Assembly: GCA_023014335.1 (NCBI GenBank)
Contig: JAECYW010000040.1
Coordinates: 124,001 to 188,000, forward strand
Length of the DNA: 64,000 bases
Direction: 5' to 3'
Source: Galerina marginata
Taxonomy: Eukaryota; Basidiomycota; Agaricomycetes; Agaricales; Galerinaceae
Below the pieces are notes generated by a model. It made no database searches and was not told the DNA's origin. It saw only the letters and a program-made list of their open reading frames with translations. The translations under genes were made by a program, and so were the position numbers. Numbering within the stretch: position 1 is the stretch's first letter; every line of letters starts with the position of its first letter. Of the stretch, positions 24,396 to 42,034 are shown piece after piece.

Positions 24396-24808
24396 ACTAC
24401 GTCTGGTGCATTTGAACCGTGCGACCCCCCATCGTCCTTAGGGGGAAAACCTGAATTTCGTGAATTGCCTTGGAGGACCTTTCCCAATCCCCCAAAAAAT
24501 ATTACCCTGCGCTCAGATAGCATATAGCTGCAATAGTCCACCATTTCTAATCTGTAGCAAATGCCATACAGTTCTTGACACCAGCCACGATGACAAGCTC
24601 GTTTGGGCTTGAGCGCAACATGGGGTCGAAAGCCAGCCCTCAAATGAATGCTTCCCAATTCCAAAATATTCTAAGTTTTGGAATCTGAGTTAAACAATAT
24701 CCAATACAGCATTCTCAAAAAAAATTGGGACCCAAGACTGCGATGGAAGTTCAAACAAGAGGATTCAATTGATGGTAGGTTGCACGGTTCAAATGCACCA
24801 GACGTAGT
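24396..24808. repeat. Inverted repeat pair, arms ~38 bp (foldback or MITE-like)
   Basis: Arm 24396-24434 (actacgtctggtgcatttga, then accgtgcgac) reappears inverted at 24771-24808 with very few mismatches. The 336-bp interior has no coding potential and contains a smaller A/T hairpin near 24660-24680. Confidence 0.6.
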
Positions 24809-25264
24809 AGGCAGTGCTCAGCCATCAAATTTGGCGATCAGAGCACATTCACACGGGTGAAATGCCTAATACGGAATGGGAACGAGACTAACCGGTCCAG
24901 ATCAATAAAAGAACGAGTCCTATAAATAGGACTCGTAAAAACCAGGCCTATATTTTACACATTGCAATTTTGGTTAGACTAAGGTTACATTCATAGAGAC
25001 TGTGTTCGCGAACGTGTTTCGAATTCGGGCTGACTAGAATATGTCAAATTATATCAAGTTAGAACGGAAAGGCTTCAGGCCGCTTCCAAGTTCTCGTGGA
25101 CAACATGGCTTGTCGAACGGAACCTGTAGGGTATTTCAACGACATTCATGATTTGGAACTCGTAAAAGGCCTTTCCAGTCGAGATAGCCCTGTGGCTGCT
25201 ACCCTGTCAATTTGAATAGAATTGCTGTCAATTAATATTGTTCAGCAGGCTGACACAGTTCCAA

Positions 25265-25293
25265 TACAGGGTTTTGCATAAGTTTCTGAAGGT
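25265..25293 (+). repeat. Left terminal inverted repeat
   Basis: Reads TACAGGGTTTTGCATAAG, then tttctgaaggt. It is the inverse of 58496-58524 with one mismatch at position 20. Confidence 0.7.
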
Positions 25294-26342
25294 CGATGGT
25301 TGTGAAAACGTGTTTGCTCGTCTTTGGCATCTGTCAACTAGCCTGGTGCATCAGGAAAAAGGGGTTTGACCCTAAAGACACCCAGGTTGCTTTGGGTGTC
25401 TTTAGAGACTACAAAGATATGAAAGCACGAAAGCTACCCAGGTAATTTCCAAAGCAAGGTGACTTGGGAACTATTGTTTAAAGACACTTGAAAGATATTT
25501 AATATGACTTGGAAGTAATGCTGAAGCTATCTTAAAGCACAACTAAAGCGTCTTAAAACACAACTAAAGAGTCTGAAAGCACGGCTAAAGAGTCTGAAAG
25601 CACAACTAAAGCGTCTGAAAGCACAACTAAAGAGTCTGAAAGCACAACTAAAAAGATGTAGAGCATCACTCAAATACCCTAGAGGACTTACAAAGCAAGT
25701 GAGAGTATCAATTGGCATACTCTGAAAGACTGTGAAAGAGCATACAAAGAGCCTTATAAGCTTCCATAATATGTTCTTATGTATCTTGAGAGTAATTTGT
25801 GAATATTTGTGAAGCCCTCAAGTGCGATCTGGAACAACTATTGAGCATCAAGCAAAGTGTCTGAAACAGCTTGGAGAGCTTATTCCAAGCACTCTAATTA
25901 AGTTTCAAGGCAAATCAGATTAATAATAGAGTACTCTAAGGGTACTATCAAAAATGTACAAAGAGCCTTGGGAGTGTTTCTAATATGTCCTTGAGTATTT
26001 TGAAAACAAAGCAAGAAAGCACCCAAGTGTGCCCAGAACAACTGCAAAGCAGCAAAAAAAGCATCTGAAAAGACCTTGAGAGCTACTTCAGAGGAAACCC
26101 AGAGCGTCAACAAAGTATCCAAAAGGACTTTGAGAGTCGCTTAAAAGCAATGCTCAGTTCATCCAGAAGAGATTTAGAAGCAATATAAGTTTTGCCACAA
26201 GCTTAATTGAAGTGTTTTCTATGTACAAATAAAAGATGTGATGCGAAAGAGATAGGAACACTTTTATGAATAGTAAAGCAGGGTTATGATTCCAACTAGA
26301 CGATAGAAAGGATGATGAGACAGCTCCTGACCAGCAATGTTT
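25294..26342. repeat. Left subterminal repeat region
   Basis: No gene. Rich in short recurring words (aaagac, gaaagc, caaagagcctt) spaced irregularly, plus the 21-bp array listed separately. Similar words fill 58.2-58.4 kb next to the other end, as expected for transposase-binding subterminal regions of CACTA-like elements. Confidence 0.5.
25533..25655. repeat. 21-bp tandem array, ~6 copies
   Basis: The unit is a variant of 'gtctgaaagcacaactaaag', repeated head to tail with few changes. It sits 270 bp inside the left inverted repeat. Confidence 0.85.
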
Positions 26343-28322
26343 TCAGACGACATCATCAGCTGCTTCTGCTTCCCTCCCATTTCCTCCAGCTCCAGCTTCC
26401 CACTCCTGTCCAAGTTTATCAAGCGCCGCAAAATCAAGACTTGCTAAATCCTTTCCCTGTTCACCATCGTCAAGGAAATCAGATCGGTTTGAACTACAAA
26501 ATATTGCATTAGATTAAAATAGCAAATAAAAATGGTAAATCTTACAGAATTCTCTCAGTCAAATCATTCATGAAAAACTTGGCGAAGTGAGGAGCATTCT
26601 TAACCAAAGTATTCCAGTTTCCGAGATGGTGAGCATAGCTACAATAGTATTAGTACATGAGTTGCTCATAGTCGAAAAAAACCTACAGTTGTTTCGCCGT
26701 TTCTTCAGAGAAAGTAATTGTATTCGCTTGTCTACCATTGCTCCACTCTTTCAGAGAATGCTCAATCTAGATGGCTTTGTTTAGACTATTGGAACGCGGA
26801 CAAAAAAAAAACATACGACAGTAAGAACAAGAATCATCATTGAAAGAGGGATTTCCTTGTCTTCGGCAATCTTCTTTGTCGTCTCAACATCTGCATTCGA
26901 TCTTGAAGAAGTGGAGAACCATTGGCTCTCAACGATTTCAACAATCAGCTCAGTGCCAAAGGGTTTCGACTTGTCAAAGGTCCGCTTCTATAAATCCAAA
27001 TGGTTAATATTGACCAGAGCAAGGTGTCGTTCATACCTCTAGGTCAATGTCACCATACATAAAGTGCGACTCAGTTAGCAACCACTCTACATCATCCCGC
27101 ACTTTATTCTGCTTTCCATTCAAGCCATAGAAGCCACGAACTCTATCGCGAGCCTTGGTGATGATATTGCTAAGGAGTTGGGTTCGTCCATACATTGTCT
27201 GATAGTAGACTAGTTAGCTGCCATTAAATGATCGACTAGGATGAATAGCTTACAAAAGTAATCAATTTCTTCTTCATGTTCTCGTCTTTCGATATTCGCT
27301 TTAGGGCGTCCTTGAAAGTTGGATCGTTGCTGTTTTTTGAAGTTTCTTTAACTGTATTCCAAGCGAAATCGAATCGAGCAACTCGACTATTAGGAGGAAA
27401 GGGACCATTTGAATTATAGATGGCAGTTGTCCTGACATGAGACTTCGCCGCAATAGCCAGACGACGACTTCTTGGAGAAAAGTCAGCTTCAACCACCTTT
27501 GAGCTATTTGAAGACTTGGTTGTTGATGGGGTGGAAGAACGAGACCGTTGACTTGAAGAGACATGAGAGGATGACCTTGTTGATTGAGTATCGTCTATTT
27601 CATATATCATCTAAAATAATATAAGCCTGAATGATCGGATGTAGCCAAGAAATTAAAACATACTCCATTATCGTCAAAGCCAGTATGGCCGTGTTCCTCA
27701 AGATTGCTGTCAAAGTCGACCTCAATATCAGCATCACCTTGGTCACTTTGGTCTTCCTCCAAGCCACCATCTCCATTCTGGCTGCCAGTTTCGTCATCTT
27801 CAATATCATTGGCAACCCTAGCCCTGGTGATTGGTAGTAGGGAATTAGCCATTTCCAACTCGTCAGAATCAAGAATCGTATTTCCAGTCCTCATTCTTTT
27901 AGCAGGAGGTCCATCTGGAGCATCGTCGTCACCATTACCGTCATTGCTGTCACCATCATTGCCGCCTTTTTCTTCTGCCATAAGTTCCCTGTTTCGTTGT
28001 CGAATTGCTAAAAGAAGTTATGGATCAAAAAAGCATATATTAATAGTAAAGAGAACATGCCTTCAGTCTCACAAGCAAGAGCGTCCTTCTTTTGTTGGTC
28101 AAGTTGCGCTTGCATCGCCTTATATATAGCGAGATTCTTCTCATTCATTTTAACTTTTCCTGAGGTCTTGGAGGCCGGTTTGCTGCTTGTGGAACCCTTG
28201 TGACCAGCGTTCGTGGCAGCTTTATTTCCTCCTTGGATTTTCTTGACAGGTCCGGATGCTTTGGCAGATGACGCCGAAGAAGCAGTGGCTGAAGAAGCAG
28301 TGGATCGAGTGCGAGTTTGCAT
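26343..28322 (-). CDS. DUF6532-domain protein, intact
   Basis: Predicted 539 aa. Exons 28322-28061, 28007-27664, 27610-27254, 27198-27037, 26987-26817, 26766-26687, 26638-26546 and 26493-26343 total 1,620 nt in one frame with no defects. The first 130 residues are Ser/Thr/Ala-rich and basic, followed by an acidic segment with a basic 'PPAKRMR' patch (possible nuclear localisation signal). The DUF6532 region begins near 'VVEADFSPRSRRLAIAAKSH' and continues through 'VARFDFAWNTVKETSK', 'KKKLITFTMYGRTQLLSNI', 'RDRVRGFYGLNG', 'SHFMYGDIDLE' and 'HLGNWNTLVKNAP'. The first intron uses a GC donor. DUF6532 is an uncharacterised domain common in agaricomycete genomes, often near transposons. It lies 209 bp downstream of the TET/JBP-like gene, same strand. 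Function unknown. Confidence 0.8.
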
Positions 28323-28531
28323 ATTGTCCAGGTAAGCTAGAGGTATAAAACAGTAGAAGGCGGTATGAATGATCGTTGAAAGACTTGGTTGAAGACAGAA
28401 GACGATGGGAATAAGAAAAGTGGTCTCATATTTGATCCAAAATTTCCCACGTATATTTGACCAAATAATATTTCTGTCGCCACAATTTTAAACGATACTT
28501 TGAAGTTCACTCTAAGTATTCTAATCTCTGC

Positions 28532-31500
28532 CTACATATGTCTTTCTACATGCATATAGATATTTTTTTCCCAGTTATTTCTATTTTCCACCCAATTGTC
28601 CCCTGAACTATCAGAATGGAGAACAAGTGAAGCGCGTTCGCCTTTGAAGTCCATATTAAAATGGCTGATCTTAAGAGAAGAAAAAGCGACTATATCTCCA
28701 CAAAGTAACTGAAGTCTGATACCAGGTTCCAGGAAGCATATATCACCTCCTTGACAGTCCTTGTCAGAGATAGCCATGACAATGCAAAGCTTCTTGTCGT
28801 TTACATCTCGATGAATCCGAGTGCAAACATTGAAATTTATAACAAAGCCGCTGAATGGGTATGCTGGTGAAAATCCATCACCTGGAAGAATATCAGCGTA
28901 TTGGCTAATGATTTCGTATTCTTCAGGAAGGATTTCCTTGAGCTATATGCAATTAAGACACGATCTTATTTAATAACCAAGAAAAAACTCACAGTCTTGC
29001 TAATCCAGTCAAAAACATCCTGAAAGCAGTCGGAGAGAAGCTGGAACTCTTCCATGTGTTCTTGGAACTCTTGAGAAGTCCGAGGAGTGAAGGTTGAGGT
29101 ATTGAGCCTTCTAAGGCCATATTTCCTGAGAGTAGCAGGCTCTGCATCAACAGGCGCGTCTTTTCCCTGTGAATCAAATTTATCAGTATCCAAACAGAGA
29201 TTGAAAATAAAACGGACATACACTTGTTGAATAGCGGTTCCACCAGCAAAAGTGGAGGGCCAAAAACTCAAAGAAATCCTTTTTCGCTTCTGAATCCGTC
29301 CAGGTCATGTAATCTGGACAAGCGGCCTTTAGAGAAGCCAACATTCGATCTCTCAGATGTTGGGGCAAATCTGGAAAGACCAGCAACAACAAGTCGTCAT
29401 TAATATCATTAATTCGAAGGCGTTTCCTTTAAATGCGCTTTGAGTTTGAAATTCTTGTGGTAAAAAGGAATTCATACCCTTTTAAATTTGCATGAGTTAT
29501 ATTTACATAGCGACCTTTGGCCTTCTTGCCATGTTGTAACTGCTTTCTAAGCTGCGAGACATATAAGAATTATATTCTAAAAGAAAAAGAAAAAGCCAAC
29601 CTGTATGGTAATCTCCTCTAATGAGTCGCACTCTGTCGCCTTGTTAGCAAAGCGTCGCTCCTTGACAGTAAATTTGTGACGGTCTTCAGCTGTATATTCC
29701 ACAGTGACGTTTTTTTCAAGAAGAGGATTAAAGTTCGTCTTGATAATATACAACTCTGCTTTGGATACGTCTTTTTTTGAATTGAAGTTAAGGTCTTCAT
29801 CCTCATCATCGTCTCCAAGACTAGTAAGTGGTGATGGAAAATCAAGGGCAGATATTGAATCAATGTTTTCGGGTTGATGAATAGATGTCGGCATCATCGA
29901 TAAAACAGAACCATTTATGAGGTAATAGGGAACAATAGGAATGGAGCCCTCCAGTGGACGATAGCAGCTAATCCAGGTTTGAAAGCTTCGACGCTTAATG
30001 AGTGCACTATATGAATCTATGAATAAAAAGCAAACACCATAAAAATCGAGACATACTTAAAAGTTATGGAGTTGAAAAACTCGTCAGACCTCTGTAAGTC
30101 CCCCGCCTCTACATCAGGCAGAACTCCATTGCTCACAAGAAGCTCCTGGTGAAATAGCGTTGAAAACATAATTCGGAATTGCTGCCTCAGAAGTGCGATG
30201 ACAGGAATGATATCCTGAATCACCAGTTTACCAAGTTCATGGTCTGAGAATAGGTGTTAGTTGCTAGATGTGAATTGTGAACAAAGATAATACCAGGATT
30301 GGGCGATCGAAAGAGGTAGTTAATCCTAAGGATAATATCATGGGTTAAACCTCGAATGTCTGGACGCAACTTTGAAGCGGCTGCTATAGCTAGAATAAAG
30401 AATGACCCTAACAAACAACCTTTAATAATTAATCGCACAGAATTTATTTAAACAAACCTCCTCCAGCCAAGAGACAGAATTTAGCTGCGTCAGAGACATA
30501 AGTCGATAGTGTTCTGTCACTTTTCGGGCCTTTGATGGATTTAAGAACCGTTTTCTTTTTTCGTTTTGTCAAATCGCATTCGCTAGACTATTCTTCAATT
30601 GCAATAAAGTGAGCAAGGAAAAGAGGAACACACCTAATGACCTTACAACGAAGTTGAATGGCATTGATCATAAACACAAAATTAGTCACCTCAATGTTTC
30701 CCTCAGCAAGACCACATCTAGCGGCTAGATTTTCGAGGCTATTGTCGACGAGAATTGTTCCAATATTTTTCCTAGACTCAGTGGTGTGCAGAGAGTTCGT
30801 ATTAAGAAATTGTAATAATTTCATAATTGGGTTCTCCTGGTTTGAGGGATTTTGAAGTAAACGCCGACAAGCAAGAGCAAGATTCAGCACAAAGTGATAG
30901 CCTGAGCGTGAAAGAACTTGATTTTCTGGTTCTGATTGTCCAGGTTGGGAAATTGCTGCTATCTGCTGGTATTGGGCATTGTGGTTGTCGGTTATCGGTT
31001 GAGATGGATGAAAGTCCTCTTCTTGTAAGTCTTGGTCATTGACATATCCTTCTTCTGACAGTTGTCGGGGGTCAACAATCCATGGGGCAGGAGCTTTAGC
31101 CCCTCTTGTTGGACACTTCTTCTTCTTCTTCTGTTTGAGAGGATCGAGTTGACGGCCGCCACGTCCACGTCCACGCCCACGCCCACGCCCACGCCCACGT
31201 CCACGTCCACGCCCACTCTCCTGGCCTTGACTATCGTCAAAGTCATTCTGGGCATTAATGGTGGTTGTCTCGCCAGTTGAACTTGTGCCAGTTGTGTCAA
31301 TCTCTCCAGTTGCGCCAGTTGCGCCAGTTGCGCCAGTTTCGCCAGTTGCAATTGTCGCACCATGTTCATCCTCCAAGCTGCGGAAATCTTCAAGGCTAGG
31401 TAGGACATTGATACTTCCACCACTGACATCACAGGCAGGTCGACTCTTTCGAGTGTGTTGATCCTCACGGCTGCCTTCTTCCTCATAGTCCCTACGAGTG

Positions 31501-32489
31501 CATTGCTCTTCTCCGCTGCTTCTATCCTCAACAGCGTCTTGATCCTTGCGACGATGACTGCCTCCATCCTCCTCACTATGTTGGTCCTTGTGAATGTCTG
31601 GGCTGTCTCTGTCTTCGCTACTAGGCCAATCCTCGCCATATATGTCCTGACTACCAAGTCTGTCCACATTGCCACATTGATTATTGAGTCCATCTTCCTT
31701 GTGGAGATCTAGCAGTGCTCCAAAATTTAACCGTTTCGATGGCCTCGGAGTTGGACTTGCACTAGAAGATCGCAATCGCCGACCAAGAGTTGATTGAGGA
31801 TGGCTGGAATGGTCACTTGTGTTTGAAAAATTGACAGGAAAATAAGGTGGGCCTAGGTGAGGTGAAAGATGTGATAAACCAGAAGTGGGAGGCTGAGGAG
31901 TTTTTAAGGGAGGCTGAGGAGTCAGGAGTAGGTTGGGATCTAAGGTCAAGTTATGCCCACTGGACCTCTTATGTCCAAGAAGTGGTGTTACTGGAACAAA
32001 CTCATGGCGTCTGTCCAGGGGGGATGGCTGGGAGTTGCCAAAAACCTGTGAAAAAAAAGATAAATAGTTAGCGTATACAATATAATATCAACTCACGAAA
32101 ACTCTTTCATTCTCGGGCGTTGGATAATGGTTTTGATTCTCTATAGACTTTCAAACTTTCAGTTGGCCCATACATTAAGGTAAGAATGAGATTCATACAT
32201 GTGCCGTGTCATACCCCTGACGCTGTACAAGGGAGGCCAAAGACGCCTCCAACTTGGATGGGATATTGACCAAATCACTTGGTAAGCATGGATCACGTTT
32301 GAGGTACTCTAGTAGGCTTTTCTGTTCATGTGCATTTAGAAGGTTGAAAGGCATAGAATAAAGCAGAACTCGCAGAGGATGTGCCAGGTGTAGATTCACA
32401 ACGTCATCTCTAGAACGCTTGAAGCCCAAATCACATGAGCGTGTAAGCGTGTGAAAGTAGTGAAAGCCTTTCTCAAATGTCCCATCCAT
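28532..32489 (-). CDS. TET/JBP-family Fe(II)/2-oxoglutarate dioxygenase, intact 11-exon gene
   Basis: Predicted 1,142 aa. Exons 32489-32199, 32147-32097, 32045-30642, 30587-30458, 30389-30294, 30243-30057, 30006-29601, 29551-29478, 29426-29222, 29166-28993 and 28942-28532 sum to 3,429 nt with no stop or frameshift. The C-terminal domain (last exon) shows the double-stranded beta-helix signature: 'GFVINFNVCTRIHRDVND' with metal ligands H1050 and D1052, 'CFLEPGIRLQLLCGDIVAFSS', distal ligand H1100 in 'KISHFNMDF', and R1109 in 'GERASLVLHSD' for 2-oxoglutarate. This is the arrangement of basidiomycete TET/JBP proteins, which oxidise 5-methylcytosine or related bases in the nucleus. Residues ~115-460 are disordered, with acidic/basic repeats, a TGATGA run, a (GR)n tract and a 'KQKKKKK' stretch that could serve as nuclear signal or nucleic-acid binding. 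Alternative: another 2OG oxygenase, e.g. acting on RNA. Confidence 0.75.
31159..31216. repeat. Hexamer repeat encoding (Gly-Arg)n in the TET/JBP-like gene
   Basis: About nine copies of ccacgY hexamers on the plus strand translate on the minus strand to alternating Gly-Arg, followed by GGRQ. A second short array of a 9-bp unit (ttgcgccag) lies at ~31309-31350 in the same exon. Confidence 0.85.
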
Positions 32490-32818
32490 AGTATATTAAA
32501 GACATTGAAATAAGAACGTCAGTCAAATGAAAAGAAGTCTAATAAATAGCCACTGCAAGCCAGGTCAAAATGAAAAAGAGGCTGCCCCTCCAACTCTCAC
32601 ACTTCCAGCCTCTCTTGACAGGGTTCGGGCAAGAACCACAGTCACGTCACTCAACCCCAGATCCACCTTCCAACTGGGCGAGCATTAGCGGAATCCAGAT
32701 TGAAGTAAGCATCCTAATGCAATCAAAACAAAATGTCGGACTTGCCTCTGAATATCCACATCTCCTTAATCATTCTCGATACCGCTTCTCGCAATGGTGA
32801 TGATTGACCCTCTGAAAG

Positions 32819-32938
32819 CTGGCACCGGTGTTCGTTTGAAGCACTGCTGATGCTGACGATCAAGCCAGCAACAGAGAAAGTAAGCGCTGTTATTCAAGTG
32901 TGAGCTGGGAAACTCACACACCTTTCGTCATAGCACCC
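32819..32938. repeat. Dispersed repeat, copy 1 of 3
   Basis: Matches 35106-35227 and 42279-42397 (shared words 'gttcgtttga', 'gggaaactc', 'tagcaccc'). About 120 bp, diverged. Confidence 0.55.
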
Positions 32939-33242
32939 GCCCGCTAATAGCCATACTGTATAATTGAGCAATCTCTGTACTAGAGTCCACCGCCATTCGT
33001 GCGCCATTTGCGAACGTCGCAAACAAGCGCCCTTCTCGAACGAGCGGAATTTGTCGTCCATGGGCTTGACCTGAATCGTGTCGAGCAGGATCAACGTTCT
33101 GCCCCGTGTGCTGGTTCCACATGTACTCGATGCAGTCGGTCAGAATGTTTTCTTCATCAACGACGATGGCGTCGATGTTCCGCCTGAGGATAACAGAGAT
33201 GGGTTTCATATTTCCACTGGCTGGGTTTGCGGAGGTTGACAA
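32928..33242 (-). other. Unrecognised open frame, 104 codons
   Basis: The open frame includes 'ILRRNIDAIVVDEENILTDC' and 'DPARHDSGQAHGRQIP', which looks like coding sequence, perhaps an exon of a decayed host gene, but no family was recognised. It overlaps repeat copy 1 at its 3' end. Confidence 0.3.
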
Positions 33243-33539
33243 TGCGCCTGCGGACGGCTAGGAGGGGTTTGATGTTAGGGATGGGATGGGTGCAGGAGGG
33301 AAAACGTACCTGGGAAGAGTGTTAGAGATTTGAGAGTGTTTCTTTTTCCTTCTCTGCCTCCTGCTTGTCGACATCGGCTTACAGTAGTTGCTGATACATG
33401 TTCTAGAGTTTCTCGTCAGCCTCCACTTTTAAAAAATGGAGCAACGTTGTGATGTTTCTCTCATTCGAGAAGAAAAGGGATACTCACATTATCTGAGCCC
33501 ACTCAGATTGCTGATTATCAAGTTCCTGTCAAACGTTCG

Positions 33540-34105
33540 CAAATGTTCGCGAACATTTGTGAGTTCGGTTTGAAGAGAACCAATCTTTTCTTCGAGCTGT
33601 CCCAAGCGTCAGGAAGTTGGTGTTCTTAACAAAACGAATTGACCTCTTGCATTTTCTCGGTCTGCAAACTTAACTCCTCCTTCAGCGAGAATTTCTTCTC
33701 TTTAAAGCCTCGCACTTCCTTAAAATAGGTTCGAGGATAAGTTGGTCCTGAAAAGCTGGATATGAGATGTAGAACAATCAGCCAACAATGCCACTTACCC
33801 GCTCCTGACGTAGATCATCGAATCAGTCTGCCTCGGTCTTCTGCTCCTTGTACTGCTTGATTCCTCCCGCAATGCTTTGCCGTTTTGTAAAGTTGAAAGT
33901 GGCATTCTCCTTAGCCACTCCTGCGTCTCCTTTGCCTTTTCGTATTCCAGCACGAGTTCCAGTGACCCGTTAATCTGCTTCAATAAGACGAGAGAGCTCT
34001 TGTGAGGACTGAGACGCGATGGAAGACGAGAAAGTATGGTGCACTTTATTAAACTTCCCGCTCCATTGGGCCCAACAACTGATATGAATGCATGAATGGA
34101 CTTAT
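33540..34105 (-). pseudogene. SMC1-like cohesin subunit, decayed fragment
   Basis: On the minus strand, a damaged ATPase P-loop ('VVGPNGAG' but without the following KS) is followed almost directly by coiled-coil-onset sequence typical of fungal SMC1: 'KQINGSLELVLEYEKAKETQE', then in another frame 'ENATFNFTKRQSIAGGIKQY' and 'EQKTEADRF', then 'FDDLRQER', an intron with GT-AG ends, 'DQLILEPIL' and 'QLEEKIGSLQTELTNVREHL'. Several frameshifts and a large internal deletion (about 100 codons between P-loop and the next block) show it is dead. It keeps at least one intron, so it came from DNA rather than from mRNA. Confidence 0.65.
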
Positions 34106-34904
34106 TGATGTCCTCTAATTCATGTTAGCCATTCCATCATTGACGTTACAAATAAAGCCTATGAAATGTGAGTTACACGTTCATTAACGGAAGAATAGCA
34201 GCTGACCTTTGTTATTTCACCTAAAACTTGGCGCCGTCTCGTCGAACCCATACTCCAACACCAGTATGGGCCTCCTATGAGCTATTGATTCACTCCAGAC
34301 GCCTAAAGAAAGTGAGTGGATCTCGTTATGCGCAGTGAACAGGTAACCAACCTTTGGTCCTCTCACTGCAGCACAGGTTTAAGATGAGTGACGGACTGCG
34401 TCCTGAACGCGTCGCGCATACAATCACGTGACAACATGAGCCCAGTGCTCTTGGACTGATGTTATATAGACATGATAAGACACTATTTAAAATACTATAA
34501 GTGAGTGGCTCGAATAAAATTCCCTAACATCTTACAAGCCAGGCACCGAAGTTAAGTGTGCATTACGATAGGGGGGACAGACAATGGAACAATGAATGGA
34601 GGCGTCACTTGACGTCAAGGTCCTCCGCGAGATCTTACCCCTCCTTTGCCTCCGTCAATGTCACGGCCACCTATAAAGCCTCACGGAATCCTTCATCTTC
34701 ATCCCATCAAGTCCTTCCTTTTCCTCGTAATCTCTTCCACTTCCTCTTCTCATTCCAATGCCTTCATATCTCCAGCTCGTCGGTGCACTGCAGAGTTGTA
34801 GCTGTTCTTAAAGGTGCATCTAATTTGTTATTCCTCGTCGTAACATTTCTCGACGTGTATTGGGGTTTTTTTCGACATGACCGTTGACATTGAATCGGTC
34901 AAGC

Positions 34905-35330
34905 AAGAGAACATAAGCACCCGCCTCTCGAAGTACGACCGCAGAAAAGTCCAAGAAAAACTTGAATGAACGGTAAGCATTTTACCTTACCTCGAAAAAG
35001 CACGTCGGACCCACCTTAAAATCTCCAGATTCCCCCCAGACTGTCTCAACGCCCGCTGCTTGAAATGGCAACGCTAACAGAAATGGTCGGCGACCCCTCT
35101 GAGAGCTGCTTGCGGCGATCGTTTGATAGCGTAGCCCGAACATTGACGTCTAGCTAGGGGTTGAGAGTGTAAGCGCCGTCAGTGGAATGCTAGCCGGGAA
35201 ACTCACATACCTATCTTCGTAACACCCATCCGACAATACCTAACACCGCTGAACTTCCGCATCGTTCAAGGGTTTGACGAAGGCGGCTGCAAAACATTGA
35301 TGGCATGCTAAAGCGCAGTAAGTATTCCAT
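34905..35330. repeat. Dispersed repeat, copy 2 of 3 (left flank of the PRP8 copy)
   Basis: Shares 'agcacccgcctctcgaagta' and the downstream ~120-bp block with 42035-42500 in the same orientation, so the PRP8 pseudogene is bracketed by direct repeats. Confidence 0.55.
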
Positions 35331-35446
35331 ATTGGCCCAAGTGCTAGAAAACTCAATTCATACCAGCCAACTGCCTGCGTCCATCTCGCCTTTAAGCTGT
35401 GGCCATCCCAACGCCATTGCCGTCCCTATAACCCGTGAGTCAGCAT

Positions 35447-40985
<5,539 letters not shown>

Positions 40986-42034
40986 AAGATGTAATTTCAT
41001 TTCGGAGGGCTAGGCAGTGTGAGTTGTCTCGATAAAAGCAATGAATGCGATTCTTACCTCTGATATTCTCAATATAGCCAACACTGCGGCTCCACAATCT
41101 GTGCGGATGCACCCTGAAAACTCCCATCTGTGATATTGAACATTGTCGAGATAAAGATGGATTTCTATATGGTGTAAGTTTGCATAATTGTTAATGGAAG
41201 CGGAAAGGCTAACCTTTGATGTGGCAGCTTTACGATCAAGGCTTCAAGCTGTGCTTCCGTGCCCGCGGACTCCAGTTGGACAGCCTGGACAGACAACGGG
41301 AAGTCAGGACATGTTCTAATGGTATGCGGAATGCTTACCTAGACTCGTTTCCAGCTGAATCAAACCGGAACGAAAGGTCGAACACTGGGATGAGGGAATG
41401 TTTGAGTAAGTGTGAAATGAATGAAAACTTACCGTGATATACAGCCTTTAGTCACAACGCGTCAAACTGACGCGTGGTCCTTGAAGATACAATCGGGTAA
41501 GTCTGGATACTCGATGAGGGAGGGGACAAAACACTGACTTGTAGCCTTGAACAGAAGTGTTGTGCGGGCTTGAGAATCGGTCGCATTTTCATCAGCTCAT
41601 GACGCAAACGGTCCAGGATCATCTCGACAAACAAACCATTGCCCTCGTACCCGCTGCCCCTGATGCTCTTTTGGATCGCATCATTGCGCGCCTTGTGATC
41701 GAGTGTCAGCGTCTAGAAATTGCTTCTCTCGGGAAGTCATCCGATTCAGTTGGTAAATCCAACGTTGATCCGATCGTTCCCTCTTCCATATTGGATACCT
41801 CTCAGGCTGGACTAGCTGCGAGCTTCTTATAGTGCATTCGCGAGGTCGTGTGAGTTGGTGGGACTGGGCAGAGAGGGAGAGATTGGGACACCGAGAGGGC
41901 ATCTGGGGCGAGGAAACGGAGTAGAGTGAAGGCAGACGGACTGTGCATAGTCTGCGTGATTTCATTAATCCTCTTCTTGACATTTCTCAATACTGATTTC
42001 AGGTATTCGACAGCACAGTTCACATAGAGCCTGA
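40986..42034. other. Unassigned sequence right of the PRP8 copy
   Basis: May include further decayed PRP8 upstream exons, but no clear match was seen. A plus-strand frame at 41557-41832 (91 codons) and a minus-strand frame at 41452-41634 containing 'DRLRHELMKMRPILKP' are open but unrecognised. Confidence 0.3.

Noticed and set aside
23981..24664. 227-codon minus-strand ORF
   Set aside because: It runs through the inverted repeat and low-complexity DNA, shows no family pattern and no splice partners.
25527..25718. Phe/Cys/Arg-rich repeated peptide on the minus strand
   Set aside because: Simple translation of the 21-bp tandem array, not a gene.
31062..31712. Plus-strand ORFs rich in TPTPTP and APVAPV
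   Set aside because: Antisense shadows of the (GR)n and TGATGA repeats of the TET/JBP-like gene.
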